Shown here in pieces: positions 8,675 through 17,518 of a stretch of 64,000 nt of DNA; positions within the stretch are counted from its first letter, which is position 1, and each line of letters opens with the position of its first letter. The translations under genes and the position numbers were made by a program. Origin of the DNA: CAYRJD01 sp965212125 (lineage in GTDB: Bacteria; Actinomycetota; Acidimicrobiia; Acidimicrobiales; Poriferisodalaceae); contig OZ243045.1 of the NCBI GenBank assembly GCA_965212125.1, positions 868,001 to 932,000 of the forward strand. Direction: 5' to 3'. The notes under the pieces are model-generated. The model was not told where the DNA came from, searched no databases, and was given only the letters and a program-made list of their open reading frames with translations.

Positions 8675-9463
8675 ATGGATCTCAAACTCAATCAATCCGT
8701 TGTGCTGGTCACAGGTGGGACATCTGGGATCGGCCTAGCCACGGTTGAGCATCTTTTGTCCGAAGGAGCAAGCGTTAGCACCTGCGGGCGGAATGCTGAT
8801 CGTCTTGCTTCGGTTATTGCTAGTCGTTCCGCTGATGAAGCTGAGAGGTTTCTTGCTTTGAGGTGCGACGTGCGGAACCCGGGAGAAGTCAGCGACCTTG
8901 TTGAAGCCACCGTGGGCAAGTTCGGTCAGCTAGATGGGCTTGTAAACAATGCTGGGCAGTCGCGCATGAAGTCGTACCGCCAGGCTTCTTGGGATGACTG
9001 GACTGACGAGCTTGACCTCAAGTTCGGAAGCGTTTTGCATCCTCTCGCCGCAGGGCTTCCCCACCTAAAACAGAGCTCGCATCCATCGGTAGTGAATATC
9101 AATGCCGTTTTGGCTCGCCAACCTGAGACAAACCTCGTTACTACCAGCGCGGCGCGTGCTGGGATTCTCAATCTGTCAAAAAATCTGGCTGATGAGCTGG
9201 CGGTTGATGGCCTTCGTGTCAACAGTGTTTGCTTGGGGCTGATCGACACCTCACAGTGGCACCGACGTTATGACGATGCAGGCACCGAGCAAACTTGGGA
9301 GGAATGGTCACAGGCGCTGGCCCGAGATCGTGGAATCCCATTAGGACGGCTTGGTACTGCCGAGGAGGTCGCTTCGGTGATCTCTTTTCTCTTGTCGCCG
9401 GTGTCTAGCTACATCACTGGAACCACGATCGAAGTAAGCGGCGGAGTCGGTCGCTATGTCTGA
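8675..9463 (+). CDS. SDR-family protein lacking the catalytic Tyr-Lys pair
   Basis: A 262-residue SDR fold with cofactor motif GGTSGIG (14-20), NNAG (91-94) and the usual C-terminus (EVSGGVGRYV). Where the YxxxK pair is expected the sequence is T157-S-A-A-R161, and the Ser position reads NINAV. Catalysis by the normal SDR mechanism therefore looks impossible; it may use other residues or serve as a partner of the SDR at 7853. The rest of the fold is intact, so it is not a decayed gene. The stop overlaps the next start by 8 bases. Confidence 0.85.
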   Translation: MDLKLNQSVVLVTGGTSGIGLATVEHLLSEGASVSTCGRNADRLASVIASRSADEAERFLALRCDVRNPGEVSDLVEATVGKFGQLDGLVNNAGQSRMKSYRQASWDDWTDELDLKFGSVLHPLAAGLPHLKQSSHPSVVNINAVLARQPETNLVTTSAARAGILNLSKNLADELAVDGLRVNSVCLGLIDTSQWHRRYDDAGTEQTWEEWSQALARDRGIPLGRLGTAEEVASVISFLLSPVSSYITGTTIEVSGGVGRYV

Positions 9464-11159
9464 GTCACTGGCTGCTATGTCTGAGCCACAGCCCGTTGCG
9501 GCTGAGCCGCAGCCTGCCGACAATGCCGGGCACGCGCTAATACAAATTGCCGAGCGCCACAAAACTGATGTGATTTTTGGACTGGTAAGCATTCATAATC
9601 AACCACTCGTTGATGCTGCAGAACACCGCAGCCGTTTCGTTGGAATGCGGCATGAGGCTGGCTGCGTAAATGCAGCCGATGCCTACGCCCGGGTGAAACA
9701 ATCTCTCGGCATTGCGTTGACAAGCACCGGTACCGGCGCTGGAAACGCAGCTGGATCGCTCATTGAAGCGCTCACCGCTGGGTCGTCAGTACTTCATGTG
9801 ACTGGCCAGATTGACTCTGAGTTCCTGGGGAGCGGTCGTGGGGTCATTCATGAAACCAAAGACCAGGTTGGCATGCTTCAAGCGATCTCCAAAGATGCCG
9901 TCACCGTTGCAGATAGCTCAGCTACGGGATCACTCCTTGCCGAGGCCGCGCAAACCGCCGTGACGGCTCCAATGGGGCCCGTCAGCGTTGAGATCCCGAT
10001 TGACATCCAATACCGGCCAACAACCGTGCCCGAACCAACAACGCCGCTGCTTTCCCCTTCCCTATCTCTCTCACCTCCCCCATCGCCCGCGAAGATCGCA
10101 GCCGCGGTTTCGCTAATAGGGAAAGCGAAACGACCCGTTTTGTGGCTCGGTGGAGGTGCGACCAGGGCTAGAACCGAGATAGCGGCGCTGGCGGAGGCTC
10201 TTAATGCGGCAGTGTTTACAAGCAACGCTGGGCGCGGAACAATCGATGAACGCGATGACGCCGTGATCGGCAATTTCGCTAGCGCGCCAGATGGCGCGGA
10301 GCTGCTCGGCGAAGCCGACTTGCTCATCTCGTGTGGCACCCATTTTCGATCAAACGAGACACGGCACTACAAGCTCGCACTGCCCCAAGCGCACATCCAG
10401 ATTGATGTTGATGAACAAGCCATCGGCCGCGCCTACCCGGCCGAGCTCGGCATTGTTGCTGAGGCTTCAGAAGCGGTCAAAGAAATCTTGGAGGCGCTTA
10501 AAGCGGGCGAACCCTTGACGCAAGATCCGGATTGGGCCAAGAGGATCAAAGAAACCAAGTCTGCAACCAGGGAGCGAATCCGTGCCGAAATCGGCCTGTA
10601 TGCAGTTCTTTGCGACGCGCTGCGGGCGGCGATGCATGACCAAAGCCCGTTTGTTCGCGACATAACAATCCCAGCTTCAGCGTGGGGTAACCGGCTTCTC
10701 CCGATCTATGAGCCAGCAACCAACGTCAACGCACGCGGAGGCGGCATAGGCCAGGGGTTAGCTATGGGGGTTGGCGCAGCGCTAGCCCGCCCCAGCGTTC
10801 CCACCTTCGTGATGGTCGGCGACGGTGGAATCGCTGTGCATCTTGGAGAGCTCGGAACGCTCGCCCAAGAACAGCCATGGGTCGTTGTTGTTTTGTTCAA
10901 TGACAATGGCTACGGCGTGCTCCGCAATCTGCAGGATGAGCATTTTGGACGGCGATCAGGCGTTGATCTGATGACTCCTGATTTCGCCGTGCTCGTATCG
11001 GCCTATGGGATTGAGCACCGTCTAATCACTGCGCCCAGCGATTGCGAGTCGGCGTTGCAAGAGGCTGTTGCCCTTAAGAGCCCTGTGATTGTTGAGATTG
11101 ACTGCTCCACCTTCGGCGACATGCCCAAGCCCTTCGTGCCGCCCGTACCAGTCCTATAG
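9456..11159 (+). CDS. Thiamine-diphosphate enzyme, acetolactate-synthase/benzoylformate-decarboxylase superfamily
   Basis: A 567-residue protein with the three-domain ThDP layout. The N-terminal Pyr domain holds the cofactor-activating Glu 67 (MRHEAG), a central domain follows, and the C-terminal PP domain holds the GDGG ... NDNGYG motif that binds Mg2+ and diphosphate. A Ser/Pro-rich linker joins domains near residue 205. It likely decarboxylates or ligates a 2-oxo acid released by the pathway; which one is not readable. Two ATGs (9456 and 9477) share the frame and the repeated MSE start. Last gene of the operon. Confidence 0.87.
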   Translation: MSESLAAMSEPQPVAAEPQPADNAGHALIQIAERHKTDVIFGLVSIHNQPLVDAAEHRSRFVGMRHEAGCVNAADAYARVKQSLGIALTSTGTGAGNAAGSLIEALTAGSSVLHVTGQIDSEFLGSGRGVIHETKDQVGMLQAISKDAVTVADSSATGSLLAEAAQTAVTAPMGPVSVEIPIDIQYRPTTVPEPTTPLLSPSLSLSPPPSPAKIAAAVSLIGKAKRPVLWLGGGATRARTEIAALAEALNAAVFTSNAGRGTIDERDDAVIGNFASAPDGAELLGEADLLISCGTHFRSNETRHYKLALPQAHIQIDVDEQAIGRAYPAELGIVAEASEAVKEILEALKAGEPLTQDPDWAKRIKETKSATRERIRAEIGLYAVLCDALRAAMHDQSPFVRDITIPASAWGNRLLPIYEPATNVNARGGGIGQGLAMGVGAALARPSVPTFVMVGDGGIAVHLGELGTLAQEQPWVVVVLFNDNGYGVLRNLQDEHFGRRSGVDLMTPDFAVLVSAYGIEHRLITAPSDCESALQEAVALKSPVIVEIDCSTFGDMPKPFVPPVPVL

Positions 11160-11309
11160 GTGGCACGACTCAACTGGCTTACGGCAACCATCAAAACAGC
11201 TACTCCTCTGCAGGTGCTTGAGTCAACCGTCATGTCAACTAGCACTTAAACATAACTAGCTATCCCGGTTACATGCTGTTGTTATGGACCCCCTTATACA
11301 TAACTGATT

Positions 11310-12029
11310 TTAGTCACAGGGTTGGGCAAAAGATTTCCCTGCCACTTCCTCTATTGCTGCCAAAAGCCTCCCATTGCTGTGCTTAGTTGGTGCTTTACGT
11401 AATTTGATGCACTCGATGCCGTTTTCGATGGTGATAGTAACTTGAATGAACTTAGTTATCGGCTTAATGTCTTCAGCTCCCAGGGTCACTTCTACAATGT
11501 GGCAGCCCTGTGATCCATGAGGGCCAGGGTTTCCGATTATTTGCTCGGTAGTCCTAAATGTGAAATCCTTAGGTCCTCTCAAGTAGTCAGCAAGCTCTGC
11601 GAAGAGCACGGATCCTGCAGGAATCACAACTTGCTTCATCGCACCTACCCCTGGCCATCTCAGGTTTGCTGGTTCTTCAAAAAGCAGGCACCAGCCTGGA
11701 TCTTGTGACATAGCATTCAGACTGGCTATGCCCGGCGTTTTCGCATCAAAGGAGAAAAAGCGCTCAATACGCATCCAAGTATTCTTAGCTTCGTCATGAC
11801 CCTTATTGTGAACCCTGATACGGATAAGTATTTCTTCAAAAGAGAAGCGGTTTTCACTATCCCATGGTAGTACGCAGTGAGGCTCTGTACCTCCAACGGT
11901 TATTTCAAGCTTCGGTCTTCTTATCCAAGCCCAGACGGGCCGTACTACTGGTATAAACAGAGCGACTACAACAGCTGCAACTGTGCTCCATGCGGCAAGT
12001 ACTTCATTAAACATTTCATGACTATACAT
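11310..12029 (-). CDS. Membrane-anchored protein of unknown function, paralogue 1
   Basis: A 239-residue protein with one N-terminal membrane helix (about 10-32), then WIRRPKLEI and a soluble beta-rich domain with IRVHNKGHDEAKNTWMRI, a pattern like Ig/CARDB-type domains. It is clearly homologous to the protein at 12558-13283. Shared blocks are EPxNLRWxG, IPAxSxLFxEL, FRTTExII and VTxGAED. Arg/Lys after the helix suggests the domain is cytoplasmic. No function can be assigned. Confidence 0.75.
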   Translation of the reverse strand: MYSHEMFNEVLAAWSTVAAVVVALFIPVVRPVWAWIRRPKLEITVGGTEPHCVLPWDSENRFSFEEILIRIRVHNKGHDEAKNTWMRIERFFSFDAKTPGIASLNAMSQDPGWCLLFEEPANLRWPGVGAMKQVVIPAGSVLFAELADYLRGPKDFTFRTTEQIIGNPGPHGSQGCHIVEVTLGAEDIKPITKFIQVTITIENGIECIKLRKAPTKHSNGRLLAAIEEVAGKSFAQPCD

Positions 12030-12091
12030 GACCTGTTAATAGTCGGTTACAGATATGCCCTAGATGCTTGATTAGAGTGCCTTAAGTAGCA

Positions 12092-12463
12092 TCACTCTTT
12101 CTGGCGTAGGTAGACGTGCGGACCCGCGTCAAGCGGAGTCAGATCTGTTGCGCTCAGCAAAGTGTCAGCGGCCGCAGCACCTTCAAACCGGAATGTAAGC
12201 TTTGGGTTGTACTTAACCATCGCCAGCGCGGTCGGATCCGGTCTATGCTCCGCCATACGCAGATTCACACCGTTGTCGGTGAGGTACTTCCAAGCCTGCT
12301 CGCCGTAGCCGTCCATAGAAATACGCCCAACAAAAGCGCTGGGAACGTCAAGCCGCGCCACAGCCACGTTCAGGGGCCCACCACCCGACACAGCCCGAGC
12401 CAACTGACCGCTCTCCGAAGTAGTCACTACATCAGCTAGTGCTTCGCCATAACTAACGATCAT
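12092..12463 (-). pseudogene. Truncated PfkB-family sugar kinase (5' fragment)
   Basis: The frame from ATG 12463 encodes 123 residues: start MIVSYGEALADVV, GGGPLNVAVARL and FVGRISMDGYGEQAWKYL, all features of the PfkB N-terminal half. It then stops shortly after DAGPHVYL. Full kinases are about 300 residues, so the ATP-binding and catalytic half (GAGD motif) is missing. The start matches the kinase entering at the left window edge. It lies between the two paralogous membrane-protein genes, suggesting a rearrangement breakpoint. Confidence 0.8.
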
Positions 12464-12557
12464 GGTTACATACTATTCCTATAGGTTACCCAGGGTTGGA
12501 TTTGGCGCTTTAGATTGAAGAAGGAGGGCTCAAAACCACAGGTATATCCCCTCAAAA

Positions 12558-13283
12558 TCACCCAGATTTGTAGTCGCTTGGTTTTGGTATCTCAACTAAT
12601 TTAAAGGAGTCAATATGGTGAGGGTTTTTATTATCATTGTCATGTCTAGCGTTGAGAATAACTTCCACAGCTTTAGTTTGAGGCGTCACATCTTCAGCGC
12701 CAAACGTCACGAGTATCAGATGCCGGCGCTTATTTACATCTTTGTGCATTGCCATGAGAGGATTAGGCTTTGATATTATTGTCTCAGTTGTTCTAAATAC
12801 CAACTCATTCTCCTTATCATTCTCCGTAATCTTATATTCAAAAAGTTCAACAAAGAGCTCAGATTTCGCTGGAATCTTAACTTCCCTGATTTTTTCCTCA
12901 AACCCTGACCACCTCAGATTGACCGGTTCATTGATCTCTTGGATCAGTTTTTTATAAGGAGCGGATTTAGGGTTAAGGTCAGGGCCATCTTCGGGGTCAG
13001 CGTAAGAATACTCCTTCATTCGTACCCAAACGCTCTTAGCTTCACTTCTGCCTTGATTACATATTTTAAGACGAAATAATACGTCGTCTATCGACTTTTC
13101 TTTTCCCACTCTCAGCTTAATGCAATAAGGCTCATTGAGCCCCTCCCTACGGGAAGGTTCTCCAAGGGAAGGTTTAAGTTTCGGCCTCCATAGGAAATTT
13201 AACCAGCGCGGCCTAAGGGCTAGAACCAGTGAGATTATGACGGCTGCAACTGTAGCGATTGCGGTGACTACCTCTGCTAACAT
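12558..13283 (-). CDS. Membrane-anchored protein of unknown function, paralogue 2
   Basis: A 241-residue paralogue of the protein at 11310-12029, with one N-terminal helix (about 5-23), WRPKLKPSL, and the same soluble domain (FRLKICNQGRSEAKSVWVRM; EPVNLRWSG; FRTTETIISKP; VTFGAEDV). The gene is visibly richer in A and T than its surroundings, which suggests recent acquisition. The protein is rich in Lys/Glu. Function unknown. Confidence 0.75.
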   Translation of the reverse strand: MLAEVVTAIATVAAVIISLVLALRPRWLNFLWRPKLKPSLGEPSRREGLNEPYCIKLRVGKEKSIDDVLFRLKICNQGRSEAKSVWVRMKEYSYADPEDGPDLNPKSAPYKKLIQEINEPVNLRWSGFEEKIREVKIPAKSELFVELFEYKITENDKENELVFRTTETIISKPNPLMAMHKDVNKRRHLILVTFGAEDVTPQTKAVEVILNARHDNDNKNPHHIDSFKLVEIPKPSDYKSG

Positions 13284-13305
13284 TTGGTTGCCTTACATAA
13301 CCTTG

Positions 13306-15822
13306 CTATTTTGAACTAGTCAGTGTAGCCGTTGTGCCTGCCGGCGCAGCACCGCCAACAGGCGAGCCACCCGCTGGCGCACCGGCACCGGTGATCCCGC
13401 CGCTGGCTTCGGCCATCTGGGCTCGCCACTGGTGGTAAGCCGCCCAAACAATCATCATCGGCGGAACGACAATGATCGACGCAATCAGCGCAAACAAGAT
13501 CGTGATGCCCGTAACGATGCCGAACTGCTGAAATGGAACCAACGGGCTGGCCAACAGCACGGCAAACCCCAACGCAGTGGTCAGCGCTGACCCGATCAAC
13601 GCCGAACCAGTCGTCCCCAACGTGGTCTTAGTCGCATCAATCAGCGAGCGGCCGTGCTCGATCTCTTCGGTAAAGCGATGGATCACGTGGATGGTGTAAT
13701 CAACGCCAATACCAATCGACAGGGCAGTAATCAACGCCGTGATGATGTTGTAGGGAATGCCCAGCAGCGCCATCGTGCCGAGTACCCACACCAGCACAAG
13801 CACAATCGGGAAGACCGCTATCACCGCCAGCATCGGCTTGAACTCGGTAAACCAGAAGAAAAGCATCAGCACAATCAGCGCGGCGACGATGGTGATGATG
13901 ATCGAACTTGACTGAGCCTCGGTCATGGCCGAAGTCACTTCCAGGCTGATGATCTCCCCCGAAGTCGCCGTTATCTGCGAGCGGTCGCCAAACCACAGCC
14001 CCTCAAGGTCGGCAATCATTTGCTCGGTGCGATCCTGGTCGCCGGTCAATGCGTTGAACTGAATCAAGGTGTGGTCAATGCCGTCCTTGTTGTTCACAGC
14101 GACCTGCTCAAATGTCACCGGATCAAGCGCCTCCAGACGCACCAAGAATGCATTGATGCCAACGGGATCAAAGGCCAGCCCCTGATCTGAGTCATCAGCA
14201 ATTCGGACCAACGTCGGGTCGTACTTGTCTCCTGGCTCGCCGCTGTCAACTTGCCAGTCGGTCGCCAAGTCGCCCAGCGACAGCGCAATCCCTCCGACCG
14301 CTCCCGTTGGAAGCGTCAGCTCATTGTTAAACGCGTCCGCCACAGAGAGCAAGTTGCGCAGGGTTCGATCGTCGGTTAGCTCGGCCTCTATAAGCACCGT
14401 CACCACTTCGGTCTGCCCGCCGAGCGCCTCGTCAAGGTCTTCAACATCTTGCAGCGACTCCCCGCCGGTCGGCAAAAAGTCGTTCGAGCTGAACTCGGTG
14501 CTGATGCCAGTGGCGGCAATGCCCAAACCGATCGTTATTACTGCGGCGGCTCCCAGCACCACCATCGGGCTGTGGGAGACATAACCGCCGATGCGCTCCA
14601 CCAACTTGCCCGCGCCGGGGATGGCGTTCTTCATCAGCCTTACATCGGTGAGCTTGCCTTTGGCTTGCCGGCGCTGGTCAATTATCGAACGAGCTGCGGG
14701 CACCAGCACGAGCATCGTCAGCAACCCGAAGAACACGCCGAATGCCGCCACGATTCCGAAGTCTTTGTTGGCGGGGATGGGTGAAACGATGTTGGTGAGA
14801 AAGCTGACGATGGTGGTTACAGCGGCCAAGCCGAGCGGCAGCATGATTCCTCGCAGCCCTCGCTGGACTGACTCGCGCACCGCCGCGCCGCTCGCCCGCT
14901 GCTCGCGGTAATGAGCGACCGATTGGATGGCGTAGTCAACGATCAGACCTGTCAGCATTATCGGCACGATCGTGGTGATCGGATTTGGCAAGCCGATGAT
15001 GCCTAACCCATCGGGGCCAGCCCAACCTTGGAATCCGGTCGTTCCGATAACGGTTATGCCTAGCCCGGCCATTGATAGCAGTACGTCCGAAACCTTCCGG
15101 AAGAAAACCAGCAACAGCAACGCAATAACCAGCAACGCAATGAACAGCAGAACCGAAAGCGTGGAAGCCAGCGAATCTTCGGACTCCTGCGCGGTGGTTG
15201 CGGGCGACAGGCTGCGCACCGAAAGCGGGCCTTCAACCTCTGTAACGGCGTCGGCGATGAGCAGCTCGGCGGCCTCTTGCGAATCTACGTCCCCTATCGC
15301 ACGCAGCCGGATTTGCGAAATAGCCAGCGTCGTTCCGCTGGCTTCGCCGGAGAGGTTTGCCAAGGTTGTGCCGAGCACGGGGTCGGCCGACAGGTTTGCC
15401 GTGGCGGTGTTGATTTGGGCTTGGGTGGTGGTTGAAAGATCGCTGACGCCTAGCTCTTGTTTGTAGATGTTCGCTAGCGAGACGACGGGGCTGGTCAGAG
15501 CTAGTCGCTCAGCCACGTCTGGCAGGGAGGTTGCCGACGTGATCACGTTGTCGATCTGAGCCAAGCCTTCCGGGGTGATGGCGTCGCCGCGATGCAGCAC
15601 GGTGACGTTGATCAGCCCGGCGGAGTTGGGGAAGAGATCGGTGAGCGTGTTGGACGCATCGGCTACTTCGCTGTCATTGGGCAAGAAAACTTCATTGCCG
15701 GCTTGCGGACCGAGCATGCTGACACCTGATGCCAGAGCGATCGTCACGATTATCAATGCGGCCAGCGCCGTGCGCGGGCGACCTGCAATCAGTCCTGAAA
15801 AGCGAGTGAATGGACCTGCCAT
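13306..15822 (-). CDS. MMPL/RND-family transporter
   Basis: An 838-residue membrane protein with two repeats of helix, large extracytoplasmic domain, and five-helix bundle (TM1 at about 14-36; bundles near 215-390 and 630-800). Conserved stretches include PNPITTIVPIMLTGLIVDYAIQ and ALSIGIGVDYTIHVIHRF, the proton-relay and signature regions of MMPL proteins. Such proteins export lipids or hydrophobic compounds with proton influx. The ATG at 15822 is preceded by AGGGGAAACC; a TTG 60 bases upstream is less likely. The C-terminus is a Gly/Ala/Pro-rich tail. Confidence 0.9.
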   Translation of the reverse strand: MAGPFTRFSGLIAGRPRTALAALIIVTIALASGVSMLGPQAGNEVFLPNDSEVADASNTLTDLFPNSAGLINVTVLHRGDAITPEGLAQIDNVITSATSLPDVAERLALTSPVVSLANIYKQELGVSDLSTTTQAQINTATANLSADPVLGTTLANLSGEASGTTLAISQIRLRAIGDVDSQEAAELLIADAVTEVEGPLSVRSLSPATTAQESEDSLASTLSVLLFIALLVIALLLLVFFRKVSDVLLSMAGLGITVIGTTGFQGWAGPDGLGIIGLPNPITTIVPIMLTGLIVDYAIQSVAHYREQRASGAAVRESVQRGLRGIMLPLGLAAVTTIVSFLTNIVSPIPANKDFGIVAAFGVFFGLLTMLVLVPAARSIIDQRRQAKGKLTDVRLMKNAIPGAGKLVERIGGYVSHSPMVVLGAAAVITIGLGIAATGISTEFSSNDFLPTGGESLQDVEDLDEALGGQTEVVTVLIEAELTDDRTLRNLLSVADAFNNELTLPTGAVGGIALSLGDLATDWQVDSGEPGDKYDPTLVRIADDSDQGLAFDPVGINAFLVRLEALDPVTFEQVAVNNKDGIDHTLIQFNALTGDQDRTEQMIADLEGLWFGDRSQITATSGEIISLEVTSAMTEAQSSSIIITIVAALIVLMLFFWFTEFKPMLAVIAVFPIVLVLVWVLGTMALLGIPYNIITALITALSIGIGVDYTIHVIHRFTEEIEHGRSLIDATKTTLGTTGSALIGSALTTALGFAVLLASPLVPFQQFGIVTGITILFALIASIIVVPPMMIVWAAYHQWRAQMAEASGGITGAGAPAGGSPVGGAAPAGTTATLTSSK

Positions 15823-15944
15823 TTGGTTTCCCCTGGTTTCACCTAAGTGCGCGCTCGGCCTTTCACAGGTCGCTAGACGCAACCCGCGCCGCGCAGCAGC
15901 GCGTAAAACTAGCCGCGCTCGGCTTGCGCGGGTGGGATTTTCCC

Positions 15945-15988
15945 TTAAGAAACACGGCAGCTTGAGAAACCAGATTAAGAAACACGGC
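15945..15988. repeat. 14-bp direct repeat upstream of the restriction gene
   Basis: TTAAGAAACACGGC occurs at 15945-15958 and again at 15975-15988, 30 bases apart. A partial version (TTGAGAAAC) lies between. The rest of the 15823-16026 spacer shows no clear gene. It may be a binding site for a regulator of the restriction-modification genes. Confidence 0.5.
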
Positions 15989-16026
15989 TAGACCAACCGC
16001 TTGACAGGTGGGAATCTCCGACCGCA

Positions 16027-16641
16027 ATGAAAATCATTGAGGTCATCACGTTGATTGAGACAGATCCTTATCCCGCGACCAATAGAGCGCTAGACGAAAT
16101 CCACGACGCGATCAACAAGGTTCATTGGCCACCAGGTTCAAACGATTTTGCGATACATCCCGAGTCAGGCAGAAAGCCGCGGAAGGGAAATGGGGTCGGG
16201 CCAATCCGAAGAGCCTTCATCACAGCGCTGGCACATCACGGCTGGGAGACGGAGGCTGAGTTTCCATTTCGCATTGATGAAGCGGATAGCTCGCAACTTG
16301 GCAACATGGATGCTGCCAAGCGCTTTGGTAGTGCCCCACCCTTCAGCGTTGAGTGGGAAACGGGAAATATCTCCTCATCGCATAGGGCTATGAACAAAAT
16401 GAGCGTCGGTCTAATCGAAGGCTGCATTTCAGCTGGCGTGCTGATTGTCCCATCCACGAAACTCAAGACATACCTGACCGATCGGGTCGGCAACGTGCGG
16501 GAGCTGCGGCCGTATCTCTCGCTATGGGCGCATCTCAACGTTGAGCGGGGCTACCTTGGCATCATCGTCGTTGAGCACGATCGCATTGACCGACGAGTTA
16601 GAAGAATCAAGAAGGGAACAGACGGTCGGGCGCTGTTGTAG
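16027..16641 (+). CDS. Type II restriction endonuclease, BamHI/BglII-like
   Basis: A 204-residue protein. Asp 95 (GNMDAAKRF) followed by Glu 109 and Glu 111 (SVEWETGN) matches the Asp ... Glu-x-Glu metal centre of BamHI, at almost the same positions and protein length. This cuts DNA at a short palindrome; the site cannot be read here. It faces a DNA methyltransferase gene, and the two 3' ends overlap by 35 bases. That pairing strongly supports a restriction-modification system. Confidence 0.75.
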   Translation: MKIIEVITLIETDPYPATNRALDEIHDAINKVHWPPGSNDFAIHPESGRKPRKGNGVGPIRRAFITALAHHGWETEAEFPFRIDEADSSQLGNMDAAKRFGSAPPFSVEWETGNISSSHRAMNKMSVGLIEGCISAGVLIVPSTKLKTYLTDRVGNVRELRPYLSLWAHLNVERGYLGIIVVEHDRIDRRVRRIKKGTDGRALL

Positions 16642-17482
16642 TCGGCCCGCGTGTAAGCGGCTCTTGCTGGCGTTCAGCTTTCTTGCCCGCGTCTCCCTTG
16701 TTCGGCATATAACCCTCTATCTTTCCGTCGCCTGCCAGACGGGCAACGATCGCGTCGCAATCGCCAAGCTCAATTCCTAGCCAGCGTCTGTGCATCCGCT
16801 CGGCAACAGCAAAGGTTGTGCCGGAGCCGCCAAACGGATCAACAACCAGGTCGCCTTCCGCCGACGAAATCGTCAGCACGCGCTCAAGCAACTTCTCTGG
16901 CAAGGCGTTGGCTCTGCGGTGCTTGGTCTTCGCATGTCGCACTGGCGCGATGTCCGTCCAGACATCAGAAAGGTTCACGCCTTCCGGATGCATCTTCTTG
17001 CGATGGCCTCCGTAGTCCTTGATCTCGCCGCCACAATGCCGACAGGTCGCAATCGGCACCCTCGACCGCTCAAAATGCTTCGGCTTGCCTTTGGTGTAAT
17101 AGAGCAACGAGTAGTGCGACGGATACAGCCGACCGGCGATCGGCAGGCCATTCGTCATGGCCACGCTCACCCAATGACGAAACGTCAGGCCGATGCCGTT
17201 CAGCATGTGGCCGAGCTCAATGTTCCATTTCGGCAGGTTGTAAAGCCACACGGCACCACCTGGCGCGGTGATTCGGGCGCACTCCTTTAGCCAAGACGAG
17301 CACCAATCCAGATAGTCGGCGTCTTTCAGCGAGTCCGACACGCCCTTGCCGTAGTCCTTACCAAGGTTGAAAGGCGGGTCGGCAAACACCAGATCCGCCG
17401 ACTCGTCCTCAAGGGTGGCGAGCACGTCAAGGCAGTCGCCCTTGTAGAGGCACCCGTGCTCTGTTGTCAGAATTGGCTGCAC
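16607..17482 (-). CDS. DNA methyltransferase of the restriction-modification pair (beta class)
   Basis: A 291-residue methyltransferase. The catalytic motif DPPF (35-38) precedes a recognition region, and the AdoMet-binding motif DPFGGSGTT (215-223) comes last, the beta-class order used by N6-adenine and N4-cytosine enzymes. The recognition region has a possible zinc site (Cys 147, Cys 150, His 160, His 165). It would protect the host from the endonuclease at 16027. The C-terminal tail overlaps the endonuclease 3' end on the other strand. Confidence 0.9.
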   Translation of the reverse strand: MQPILTTEHGCLYKGDCLDVLATLEDESADLVFADPPFNLGKDYGKGVSDSLKDADYLDWCSSWLKECARITAPGGAVWLYNLPKWNIELGHMLNGIGLTFRHWVSVAMTNGLPIAGRLYPSHYSLLYYTKGKPKHFERSRVPIATCRHCGGEIKDYGGHRKKMHPEGVNLSDVWTDIAPVRHAKTKHRRANALPEKLLERVLTISSAEGDLVVDPFGGSGTTFAVAERMHRRWLGIELGDCDAIVARLAGDGKIEGYMPNKGDAGKKAERQQEPLTRGPTTTAPDRLFPS

Positions 17483-17518
17483 GATCTCAGCTTGCCACAG
17501 CGATGTGACATTGGATCG

